Part shown: positions 22,416 through 33,204 of the stretch, piece by piece
How the letters are laid out: each line of letters starts with the position of its first letter
Numbering within the stretch: the first letter of the stretch is position 1
Assembly: GCA_950295325.1 (NCBI GenBank)
Contig: OX485804.1
Span: 22,568,001 to 22,632,000, forward strand
Reading direction: 5' to 3'
DNA: 64,000 nt
From: Polytrichum commune
Lineage: Eukaryota; Streptophyta; Polytrichopsida; Polytrichales; Polytrichaceae
Position numbers and translations under genes: made by a program
The notes under the pieces: model-generated
What the model was told of the DNA's origin: nothing
Seen by the model: the letters and a program-made list of their open reading frames with translations, nothing else
The model's database searches: none

Positions 22416-23889
22416 ATGGTGGCCACCGCAACCATGGTGGGCGCCATCATGGGATTGAGTTGCCAGCTCTACTCAAACGGTGTCCGCAAGCTCCCTCTCA
22501 TGCGCCGTAAGCATCTCCCCTCAACTCTCAATCGCATGTATATACGCATTCATTCGTTTCGCTTCTCTTTCGCTCAATCTCTACAACCTCTCTGACAATT
22601 CGTTGCATTTTGGCACTACCATTTGGTTGGAGCCCATTGTTGCAAAGTTTCTGCTATTTTTGATAAATAGGGTTTAGGGTTAGGTTCTGTTGTCGCATAA
22701 TGCGGTTTAGGAGACGAGTGGATTAAGGGGGTGACTTATAAGTAAGGTCTTAACCCGGATCCAATGGGAAGTCCAAGGGTAAGCTGCCTAAGTCTGGAAT
22801 ACTGCTCGGATGGGCGACCTTCGGAGCACTTGATTTCTGGTGCACCCTACCACCCAATTGAAGTGGGAGTATATGAGTGAACTGGATATTTGCAACCAAC
22901 CATGTGGGAATCTAGGGGCTTGCCCTTGGGTAAATATTGCTGAATTAATTATTTTGCCTAAGGCTGGAATAGTACTCGGCTGGGTGACCTTCAGAGCACT
23001 TGATTTCCGGTGCACCCTTCCACCCACCTGTAGTCCACCCAATCATAGTGGGAGTATTCGGTTGAACATGATATTTTGACCAACCATGTAGGGATCTAGG
23101 GCTTGCCCTTGATAGAGATTGATAGGTACACAGCGACTTGTCTGAGCATGTATGTTCAAGGTGTTCACCTTTGAAAGGAGGATATTTGGGGTCCATATGA
23201 TTCTTTGATGCCCATTTTGAGACTACATAACATATAGACTTAGACCAACTTGAATATGAAGGAACACCATAGTTCATGCTGGTGGCAGTATGGGATTCAT
23301 CTCTTCTTTTGAGTGGATTGATTGCACTAATCTAGTTTTTTCTGATGTTTGTTCTTTTGCTGGTATCAGGTCATGTTTCTCACACGAGAATGTGAGAGTG
23401 TGCTCTGGTTTGTAAGACTGTGAATGAGTCTCTTTTCTGTGTCCAATTGTGTTGCGAGGGTAATGTAGTTGCTTGTGGGAGACTATGCAGATCCATGGGA
23501 GCATGTCATCGCGATTGGGTTGGGGAGTGCGTTTGGGAATGCAGTGGCCAATTGGGAAGTTAAGTTGCAAGAGGATCTAGACAAGAAGTTGCAAGAAGTT
23601 TCATCTGCCAACAAGAAACGTTTCATTGGTACATATGATCTCTGCTTTGTACCCTCTGCTTTCCACATTTGTGCTTTTGGGGTTTAACCTACCTTCAGTT
23701 GTGTTTTGGGACATCTTCTTTGTGTAGTAGCTCTTCATGTGGTTAGAAAATGTCAACTGTTATCAGTCTTTAGGCATTTGTTCCTTGCTAACTCTGGAAA
23801 CAAATGAGCTCAATTATCTGCCTCTGTTACAACCCTGAGTGTTGTTATTGTACATGGTTGCAGGCACCATGAGAGCTGTGGAGGATTGA
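22416..23889 (+). CDS. Small mitochondrial complex I subunit-like protein (NDUFB4/B15-type), three exons
   Basis: Exons 22416-22506, 23491-23628 and 23864-23889 join in phase (1 and 1) with GT-AG borders to encode 84 residues. It begins MVATATMVGAIMGL, then YSNGVRKLPLMRHPWEHV. It has a hydrophobic segment at about 36-51 and an amphipathic acidic/basic tail (KLQEDLDKKL... ANKKRF). This layout (short N terminus, YSN..RKLP.MRHPWEHV, one membrane-associated segment, LQEDLD..L) is that of a small plant protein found in mitochondrial NADH:ubiquinone oxidoreductase, in plants usually equated with B15/NDUFB4. The subunit name is from memory and less certain than the family match. No single ORF spans it; intron 1 (984 bp) carries 5S-derived repeats and a telo-box-like site. 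Confidence 0.75.
22669..22685 (+). promoter_or_regulatory. Telo-box-like AGGGTTTAGGGTTAGG in intron 1
   Basis: Two TTTAGGG-type units lie about 160 bases into the first intron of the complex I-like gene. In plants the telo box (AAACCCTAA) near transcription starts marks many translation and mitochondrial genes. The match is visible; function is inference. Confidence 0.4.
22729..22848 (+). repeat. 5S rRNA-derived sequence, near full length (120 bases)
   Basis: The segment has the size of 5S rRNA and its landmarks in order: CCCGGATCC, GGGAAGTCCAAGGGTAAGC, AATACTGCTCGGATGGGCGACC (interrupted matches to box A and box C of the internal promoter) and the terminal GTGCACCCT. The first ~25 bases and the region after GGGCGACC are diverged, so it is not a functional rRNA gene. 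It lies within an intron. It could be a pseudogene, the 5S part of a Cassandra-type TRIM or a 5S-derived SINE. Confidence 0.75.
22849..23125 (+). repeat. Second 5S-derived head plus repeated tail (tandem unit, ~170-210 bp)
   Basis: After the first 5S-like copy comes a tail (CCACCCAATTG, AGTGGGAGTAT, GACCAACCATGT-type, GGGCTTGCCCTTG). Then a second 5S 3' half follows at 22956-23018 (GTACTCGGCTGGGTGACCTT and GGTGCACCCT), and then the same tail again to about 23115. The 5' half of the second 5S copy is missing or replaced. The head-tail-head-tail order shows that 5S sequence and tail were duplicated as one unit. Confidence 0.7.
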
Positions 23890-24636
23890 TTACGTTATCC
23901 TATCAATCTTGTAATTGATGATTTCTGAGATAGATAATATCTGTGGGACGTGCACCTTAGAAGTTTGCACATGCCCCTTTGTCTTGACCATAATTCAAGC
24001 TTTGCCATTCGGCCTTCTCAGCAAGACCTTTGTTCCAGTTTGGAGGTTCTTAAGTTTACCATTCTTCTTGTCCAGTTTGAAGGGCTTGGCCAATTTTAAT
24101 CAAAAGATTTTATGAATTTAAGTACTGGCCATTGGAGACAGCCAAATACATGGCTGGACATGTCCATGTGTATAGCATGTTATTGTCAATGATGGGGTTT
24201 CATGTTCAGAGTGCAGGAGCCCCAGCTTCTACCTTTTCAGTGGACCTCCCAGATTGTCAAAATGGGATTTCTTGCTGTGCATGATGAAGGTGACAAGTCC
24301 CTCACTCAGGAGTGAGGTAGGAATACACATTCCACGCATGGAAGTAATGCACTTAGTCCAGGGCTGATGTCAACTAGTGGTGGTTCCTTCATATATAAAA
24401 TTCAACCTCCCTGTCTCTATTGAGCTTTTGCTGGGCAATAACCTGTGAACCTTACAAGTTCACGCTTGCAAACAGTTGTGTTGTAAATTTGTTCGAAAAA
24501 AACTTCTTCAGAGATCTTATGAGGCAACCCCAAGTCAGGGATCTTATGAGGTATCCCTCAAAGATTGCCACTCAAAGATATTGCTCAGGATTATGTGTTA
24601 CTGTAACTTGAATTCCTTCTCTTCTCCTAAATAGCA
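23890..24636. other. Flank downstream of the complex I-like gene
   Basis: Probably 3' untranslated sequence then spacer. A ~20-base word ending AGGGATCTTATGAGG / AGAGATCTTATGAGG is duplicated at about 24511 and 24537. No gene recognised. Confidence 0.35.
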
Positions 24637-24957
24637 TGAGTCCTCCTTTTTAAGCATATCTCTAAAGGTTAAGCATTTCGCTTTCCATTCTTTATCAACT
24701 CCCTCTTCATACTTCAAAGCTTTGCCAACATGCACACGCAAGTCATATAATTCCTAGATATTACAATTGTTGTGGAATCTGTTTTTTCATGCAATTTGGA
24801 TTTCAACTTAATCCCCCCTGTTTTACTACACCCAACTGAGAGGCATGTAGGTTTCTTGGTTTCTTTGATTTCACTCAATACATGCAGATTAACGGAAGTC
24901 AGGTTGTTATTGAAACTGAACTTGTTTTATACATCTGAAACATGGAAGGCCATGCAA
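24637..24957. repeat. Dispersed repeat, copy 2 (pairs with 15080-15433)
   Basis: Same orientation and order of blocks as copy 1, with about 20-25% visible mismatch and small indels. No terminal repeats or target duplication could be defined. Confidence 0.75.
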
Positions 24958-25739
24958 TACATGTCAAATAAACTCTAGAGTGACTAATGTCAAGCAAGCA
25001 TTTGCGGAGCACTTGCATTGTAAACCAGTTGAGAGCACACTCCCATGTTTGAATTAATTCAAAAATAGCTAACTGTGTTGAATCTAAATCATCCACATGG
25101 CACAACATAGCAGACCTGAACATGAACAAGAGTAGTTGAAATAGTCTAGAAACCATTTGAACGTGGTATCGAATGGGTGAGAGCGATCTGACTATGATCA
25201 TATTATGGTTGCATAGGACATTAGGGTTTGAATTTTCATCATGTGTAAATGTCACAATCAATTGCCCATCCAAGTGAAGAATAGCTTCAACAACTCTCTT
25301 GCACTTTTATGTCCACACATAGGACATTTCATCTATCATCTTCGGTTAACATCCATGAACAAACCAATTACACCCCATAACGAATGGGAGTCGTCCACTC
25401 TCCTCTGACCCCTTTATGTACTTAATTCATGGCATGAATAAACTAAGAAAATATCCCGCAACTTATTACCAAGGTATGCGGATTGCTATTTTTAAATATC
25501 GGAATGGGTTAATGGAATTGGTTGATAAACCGGAAGCCATCCGGAACCTCCCAAGAATCCGGAGACAATGCTCCAATGAAATGGCTTCATGCGGATCTTG
25601 GGCAAAAGAGTGTGAAAAATGTGCTCAAGGGTAAGATGTGAGAGAGGTGGTACTTGCCAAAGGAAATGCCATGTGGAGGGAAGCCCGATTCACCGGTTTT
25701 TATAAGTAATATTTTAAAACCAAATAAGTTAATGCAGGC

Positions 25740-26060
25740 CCTAACCAGTTACCGTTAATACACTCTAAACTCCGTAATATCACGCTTGTGGCAACCAAAG
25801 TGCACGGGATATTAAGGAGGTATGTAGTGTTAACATGAAGGCGTATGTGATAAGAGACAATTGATGATGCACGTGACATTATGGAAAACATATAGTCAAC
25901 GTTGCAATAATGAAAATAATCATAGTGATGCGTGCCAGCGTGCGGTTTGGATTCTTTGGTGGTTTATTTTAATGTCAGACCCGTGATACATGGGAGGGAA
26001 ATGCGATAGTGAGGAGTGATATCTAAAATGAGGACATTTGTTCTCTAGGGTTTGGGGGTA
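25740..26060. repeat. Distant copy of the 45-46 kb hairpin-bearing repeat
   Basis: Matches the repeat at 45830-46130 over about 300 bp. It includes CTTGTGGCAACCAAAGTGCA, GATATTAAGGAGG, GACATTATGGAA, GTCAAC(G/A)TTGCAATAAT and TGGTTT-(G)A-TTCTTTGGTGG. It has the same internal foldback (about 25768-25820), diverged. Confidence 0.75.
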
Positions 26061-29000
26061 TAAGAGAAGGAGTGGCATTGAGGGGGTTGATATTATGGAG
26101 TTTAAGAGTGTAACACAAATCAACAAGAAATCATAACATTATCAAGCATCTACATGATGGTGTCTTTTGAAAGAAAGAGTATGCAATTAAAAAAACTTTG
26201 ATAATTTAATTTATAGTTGCTTGTCAAGAAGTACATAGTACATAATACACAACTTGACTGCTCCCCATAAACGGAGAATCCTTGAATCGAAGGAGAATCA
26301 TGCTCATGTGATGCTTGGTCCCGCATAACACACCCAAGGAGTTGTGAAATGTTATGATATGCCCATGGAGTCTCAAGGCATTATAGAAACGTGGCTTTAA
26401 GGCCAAGGATTTGTGGTGTCTTCATAAACTCATCCATTAGGAAAGTGAAAACAGAACAATTTTTTGTATACATTTGAGAAAAATGGACATTTATATATAG
26501 TTCAACTTTGAAAATGATATCAGAGTTTCTAATTTAGATTGGTGGGGTCTAACTTGAATGAATTGGCCCTCAATCTTTATAGAGGATTTGTTTTTACTCC
26601 TAGGGGTACACTAAATTTTCATGTTTGTAGCACGTGGGCGCACAAAATGGGTATTAACTATGACTATCATATACAAAAAAGAATAGGACTAGGATTTTTT
26701 TATTTTTTTATTTTTTTCTTCTTCTTTCCTCTTAGCAAGGTATATTATGGGTATGTTATGCCCTATGGAACATCAAACCTATAAATAAATATACAACAAG
26801 GGTGTAAATGTATAGGAGATTATAGAACGTTAGGTAGGGGTTGAGCTAGAGATAATAACCCAAATTCTCCAAAATTACATCCAATCAATGAATGGCTCTC
26901 CTACCGCAACCCATGTCACCAACCAGACACCCTAGGGATTGAGGTTTGGTTTTGAGGTTTTGTGAGGTCTAGAGCAAACATCAAATCTCAAGTGACTCAA
27001 CGTGGACTTATGATTTCATCAACCCACATTGTGGTAGAACTGAAAACAGTAATCGCGTTGACTACAATGACATTTATGATAGAGACCAATTTGTATGAGT
27101 TACATCCAATGAATGAAAGAGGCCTCCCTAACTTCATCAAACAACAAAGATGTATATTAATTAATGAAGGGTGCACCCTTGGGTTTGGATTGTAACTTCT
27201 TTCATCCGAGATAAATGACTTTACATAGCTGTGGCTTTAGGATTGCATTGTGTATGGTATTTAGTGTCACTCACTCAATAGTGTCATGGTTGCTTACCCG
27301 TTACTTAGTATTGAAGCTTATGTATATTTACAATAACAGAAAACACATGCTCCCATTCAGTGTACTCACAAAGAAGAAAGTAAAATCAAACTTAAAAAAA
27401 GAATGTAGAAAGTGTATTGGTGGAAATATGAGATATAAATAATTTAGTATTTAACTTTATTCTTTTATGGTTTAAAGAGAGATCAAAAGGGTCGGTTGCC
27501 AACATCTGGTGGTTAACCTCAAGTTGTCAAGTCACTTCTTTACTTCACTCTTCATTTCTCACTCCTTAGGTAGATGAGGCTAATATGGTTAGCTTCCTTA
27601 ATCGGATACTTGTTTTTGGTTCCTAATCGGCAGTATAATTGTTTTAATTTGGTTTGTGGTAATACATGATGATTTAGTTGCCGCCCTAATGATATTTGGG
27701 TTAGTCACGTTTGCAAAAGTCAAACTATACCCACCATCCTTCATAATGAGGAGTGATATTCATTGAGCTAAGACACACTTGATTTTTGTGCCCAAGGTGG
27801 GCAAATTAGAAGGTGGCATGTGGCTGTGAGGTGCCAACCAACTTGTATTATGGGTATTTTATAATGGAAAATAATAATTCAGCAACATTTTGTATTACAT
27901 GTGACCACTTTACAAACATGACAAAGGCCAATATTAGCATTAAACTTGGTTTTCATTGGCAAATGACTCATGTTGAACTTGCTAATGATATTTTCCACTT
28001 ACACAACATTAAACGATTCCAACACCTTCCTCAACTCCAATTTCAACGATTTCAAATTGTTTGATCTTGATTTGCAATTGCTAACGTGCTCAAGCTTCTA
28101 ATGCTTGAATCCATTGGCTGAATGATTCTCCAAAAGTAGGAGGTGTCCATATTAGCCTTATCTACCTCATCTACATTTCGCATTTTACAAGTTGTTCATT
28201 CAAAGAATCTCACTTGGATAACACAATCCCCCCTATCTATACCCTGACACATGTACAACATGGTGCTAATGCCTCGCCTAGCTCAAACCTGACAACTTAT
28301 TCATTGCTAGCACCTCCCCCATTAATACCACCCACTACAATCCACACAAATCCAACATACATTTCATCAAATTCCACTTATGCTTTGATTGTGACCTCAC
28401 ACCAACAACACATCGCAAAAGAACTTAATTACCAACTATTGTTCAATACATTGGAAGATGCCTGATGGAATGTCAATCTCACTATCCTTAGGATTGTCAT
28501 CCGGGGAGGCATCCACACCAACTCTATTAAGAACATATCCAACAATGTTACATCGACCCATGCATGGATGCAACAAATCCACTTAGTAGCCATTGAATAC
28601 CCCCCCCCCCTTCCCTAATTTATGCTCAATAAAGGTAGACTAGAAGACCCCCCCCCCTTCATCCACCTAAACATCACAACAAGGATCTATGCCCAAGTAT
28701 CAAAATCCCAAAGATGAATAATATTGTAAAAAGATGCCCAAACCAACCCACTTAGCTTAGTTAAAGGGATAGACAAGAATCAAATTTAACACACGTTGAA
28801 ACCAATAAAGACACCTCGCCACCAAAACACTCAACCTCAAGGCGCCCACACAAACACACACCACACTAATATACAACTTAAAAGACCACCATGGGGGCAA
28901 GGCCAGGCCCCTTCTTTACCCAATTACTAAAAAGGACAACCTTCGACATGTGGCAATAACACTTGTCCCATAGCCATGCTCCCTAACCCATTTCATATTT

Positions 29001-31200
29001 ACATATGAGCCTACAAATACAATCAATGATGAAGTGGTTGTTATTCACGCCAACTTAGGGTTGGTGTTATCTCTGAGTCTCTATTATTACATATGTTGAC
29101 AAATAACACCATCATAACGATTAGTGGATGTGAGATTTCTAGAGTTGTAGATGTTTAAAGCATAGTTGTTGGTAAATAAAGTAAATAGACTTCCCTTTAC
29201 TTTATAACGTTATCCCTTTATTTTAACTCACTTTTTCTTACAAATTTGTGAATGCCCTTCCTCCCCCCCCCCCCCAAAAAAAAAACAAACTCTCTAAACA
29301 TCTTTATGCTTGCATATGTGTTTGTTGACCTCAAACGTGCCCTTTGGAGTTTGCATATAGGAAGCAATTATTTCAAAAAATATGTCAACAAAAATATGGA
29401 CCCTCCCAAAACCCAATTGAATTAGTGGTAGGTGGAGAAAGTGATTTTTTTTTGGGTTGTGATGTGACTCTGATGGAAGGCGAAAAAAGGTTAAAATGTG
29501 GTGGCCAACCAATTTCACTTTATGATGTTGCTTTATGATATTTTTGCCCATAATGTTTTGGGGTCAAGGTGGGCTTAGAATTTAGATAAGATGATTTTTC
29601 ATTCTCTTTCTTGAAACTTTCTATTCTTTATCATGAAGATGTTTCTCTTCATCGACCTTGCACCTCCAAAATGTTGGGTTGATTAGTTTTTCTTTCAGTT
29701 GTATTTCATAAATCTATGTTTATGGCAATTTTGGACTTGGGTTGCATGTGAGGCCATGCATTGGAAGGAAGGAACCATGGCATGGTTGTCAATGGCCATA
29801 CAATTCATCTCCCATACTAAGTGTCTTATGTGATAGAGGAGGGGGGAGTATTTCAAGATTGGTAGGTGAGGTGACAATTGCAAATGTACAATACCAAAAG
29901 TTGGGGCATTTATTGTGCCGTAATTTTTCTTGCACATGCTATTGAACTGCTAAAATGATCATTCGTGCATCATTAAGCTTTTCAAGCATTCGCTTTTACT
30001 CGTCTTCAAAAAAAAAATGCATTAATCTATTGGAAGACACCAATTTTATTTTATTTCTAAGAATATGAACATGTTGGCGTTGGAGGCCATGGGGAGCCGC
30101 AAACTTCTCATGCAAAACTTCTCTTGAAAGTTGGTTGAAAGGTTACACGATTTGTTGGCTACTAGAACCCCAAAATTTTGATCATCCATATTGGCTCATT
30201 ATCCATCAAATGAGGTGTGTAATATACCATTGAAAAGCTCTTACAAATATATTTCTAATGATGTAGAGCGTGCCTCATTGTCCAAATAAATGAATACACA
30301 CAAAGCCTCCAAAGTTTGTTGTTGTAGTTTTGAGGGATTTGAGAGAAAGGATGGAAGAACAAACGGAATGGATGGAAACGAACAACATGAACGAGTGAGA
30401 CCAAGGTTGAGACAATCCAAACAAGGCCACAAATCCCTTTTAGTAAGATCTAATGGGCATCCTAAAAAGGCGAACTAAAGCAAAAGCAAAAGAACAAAAA
30501 GAACAAAAAAGACTATCATGGATTATGTGATTCAAGGTATTTGTATTTGCAGAGATCGGGTTAAATGAGGTGGACAAAATTGGATACTTTGCAAGCCCTT
30601 AAAGCTCCTTTGTTGTCTTCACACAAGGATGCCTCTTTCACATTTATATTTCTATTGTTAAGAAAACAAAAATATGGAAAGTTATCAATTCTTGTGTGTG
30701 TCTGTGGACGTGTCCCAAGCTTAAAGTTCCGGGTTTTAAAATGTGTTTTGATATTTTTTCAGAGTGATTTGAGCAGAAAACCTTTGTGAAAACCAACCTA
30801 GTGGGTGGGGAAAAAAATCGTCATCAAAATCGTCATCAAAATGTGCCTTTGTAGATATATGGATGATTCAAACTACATGTAAATTCATCTATTTCAATGG
30901 ACTAATTCATAGTCTGTGATCCCGATTTAGGTGTAATTTGGACTAAAAACGATCAGTATCGGACTCTACATGCAAATCAATGTAATCACCCTCCTTCATT
31001 GGTTAGGTGTTGTGAGCATATATATATATATATATATACCTGTGGATAGCCACTTGCATTTGTTACAATGGAGAGTCGATCCTCCATACAGAGAAATGAT
31101 GAAAATATACATTTATGAAGAAGTCAGAATATAAAAGTGTGATATTTTCAGAATAAGACAAATCATACAGAAATACATACTCTACCACTGACACCTAGAG
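26061..31200. other. Gene-free stretch
   Basis: AT-rich DNA with only short ORFs lacking recognisable domains. Landmarks are C runs at 28600-28610, 28648-28657 and 29263-29275, the last followed by an A run, and a (TA)n tract at about 31018-31038. A word resembling the CACTAAATA MITE arm (GTATGGTATTTAGTGTCACT) occurs alone at about 27252. Confidence 0.45.
31018..31038. repeat. (TA)n microsatellite
   Basis: An uninterrupted TA dinucleotide run of about ten units. Confidence 0.85.
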
Positions 31201-31535
31201 CCAGTGTGTATGTTTGTCAAATTGTAACATTGTATGTTTCACAAATTTCATTTCATGTGCAAATTAATGTAAATCCAAAGTGTCACCTCACATTTTCAAA
31301 GACAAATTTTGAATGTCAATTGACATCTAGATTTTCTTTTAAAATGCCGTCTCATTGTTACATGTTCAGTAGTACGTGTCATTTCGATTTCTAACGTGTG
31401 ATTTTTTTTCTTCACAAGTCACAGTACATGTCCATATTCTAAATTATGCGTGTCAATTGATGTGCATTTTTTTTGTGCAAAGTTTGGAATAGTTGCACAA
31501 TGTCCGAATTTGCGTTCAGTTGACACCTCCAAAGT
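31201..31535. mobile_element. Second copy of the 18514 MITE, inverted
   Basis: Starts CCAGTGTGTATGTTTGTCAA and follows the reverse complement of the element at 18514-18834 for over 280 bp, including TGTCAATTGACATCTA and ACAAGTCAC. The far end is degraded, so the boundary is approximate. Confidence 0.8.
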
Positions 31536-31589
31536 TCTTGATCATCCTCATCATGCAACAATAATCTTCTAAAATGTGTTCTATTTGTA

Positions 31590-31826
31590 GGGTGGTACAC
31601 TAAATATAGTATTTAGTGTCACTTAGTATTTGCGATTACGCAATGCTTTATTCATTTACTGTAAATCTCATATTTTACCAACATATGTCAAATTGGTTGT
31701 TTGGACATTATAGATTATTACCAACTTTACTTGGTAAAAACTTACATTAATACGAAAAAAATAGCATTGTGTAACTCCAAATAATAAGTGACACTGAATA
31801 TCATATTTAGTGTAGTTGCACCTACC
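31590..31826. mobile_element. Compact MITE of the CACTAAATA family
   Basis: Inverted arms of about 55 bases: left (TACACTAAATATAGTATTTA then GTGTCACTTAGTATTTG and TTACGCAATGCT), right (AGCATTGTGTAACTCC then AATAAGTGACACTGAATATC and ATATTTAGTGTA). If TA is taken as the target duplication, the element runs CACTAAATA...TATTTAGTG, as in Tc1/mariner-derived MITEs. The terminal word is itself a small palindrome. Confidence 0.88.
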
Positions 31827-33090
31827 TTGAGTAACTTTTACATTGTGGCCAAAGGAGATAATTTCATGTGTTTCCAGGTTATGTAAGTAAGGTGGATGGC
31901 TTTGTATTTTTTGTATTTTGTATTTTTTATTTTTTTCCAACTAGCCCACTTCTCTTAGGATACATATCACGCGATTAGTACGAGATGGTTTGCAAATTTG
32001 AATTAAGCTTGCATACCTTTATTCATACCTTTTAGAGCTCATATGGATATCTTATTCATTATCATAGTGAAGATTCATTTGCTTTGTAAAATGGTCATAT
32101 GGCCCCTTCCCCCCATTGTTTTGACTATTGAGCTTAGAATGGTTATCATATTTTGAGCATGTAGTCCAACCTCTTTTAAACACATGTCTTTTTGGTGACC
32201 ATTATTGGAGCCACACCAAACCAAATACCACTCAATTATAAGTCTAAGTTTCAGATAAGTAAATGAATTGGGCACAATGTCTACCGTACACATATCATGT
32301 ACATTTTTATTGTTGTTCCACCACTCCACTAAACTTCTAAACATATTAAATGAATACTAGATGATATGCAATTTTTATGGAGGACCAAGGGTGAGCTCCA
32401 AATAGTAAGCCACTTGCCCATCAGATTCTAGTGGAAATAAGGATAAAGCCGCCCAAATGTAGATGAATTGTGGTGGGGCCAAGTGGGTACTCTCATCTTG
32501 TCAAATCCGCCCCCCCCCCTTGCTTACCTCCTTCTCTAGGTTAAAACCTCTTCCTCTAGGTTAAAAACTGGTCTTCAATCCTTCGGTGAACAATACTATT
32601 AGGTTAAAAAGTGCCTTAGTGGGTGCGTGGAAGTCTAGAAGCTTGTGTTCACAACCCTCCGCATTCTAGTAGGCCACCAAAATGTGGTTGGTTGATGGCT
32701 TATACTTATCTACATGACACCTCAAACCCACTATTATCTAGAATGTAGTGGGCAAGCAATCTAAAAGGAACTCATCCTAAGCAACACTTTGATTTGCATT
32801 AATCAAAGTTTCTATGAAATTTTCAACACAATTTAAAAGTACCAAGACCATGAGTCCTATTATGAAGGAGAAGCAACTGTAGTAATGGATTGGATTATCC
32901 TTACATGGTGTTAACTTCTTACATTAACCATCTACTTTCTTGGGTATGCTTCAATATTGGACGGTTGGGGCGAAACAACATGTACACTGATTCCTTGGAG
33001 GCAAGGGTTTAGGCATCCAACAAGGAATGAGTGTATGGATTGGTTCACCCAAATCAATTTTGGACTAGCTTATGAAATATTGGTCCCTTT
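31827..33090. other. Gene-free stretch with old repeats
   Basis: No gene recognised. Sequence at about 32396-32470 (TAAGCC-CTTGC, TAGTGG-AATAAGGA) and 32600-32720 (CACAACCCTCC-CATTCTAGTA) recurs, diverged, at about 34160-34230 and 34500-34560. A C run occupies 32510-32519. Confidence 0.4.
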
Positions 33091-33204
33091 GGCCCTCAAG
33101 TTGTAGTGTAAAGTGAAGTGGGACGGTCTCAACAATTTCTATGAACAACAAAATTTAGATTTGAATGGTCACGGACCCTCTGTCTCTAGTGTAAAGTGCC
33201 CCTA
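33091..33204. mobile_element. Right-end fragment of the GGGCCACTTCACAC element family
   Basis: CCCTCAAG-TAGTGTAAAGTGAAGTGGGACGGTC, an AT-rich segment, then AATGGTCACGGACCCTCTGTCTCTAGTGTAAAGTGCCCCTAA in interrupted form match the right ends at 16169-16283 and 21737-21854. No left end was located. Confidence 0.7.

Noticed and set aside
22729-22848. Functional 5S rRNA gene
   Set aside because: Diverged 5' quarter and altered 3' stem bases, intronic position and fusion to a repeated tail argue against a working gene.
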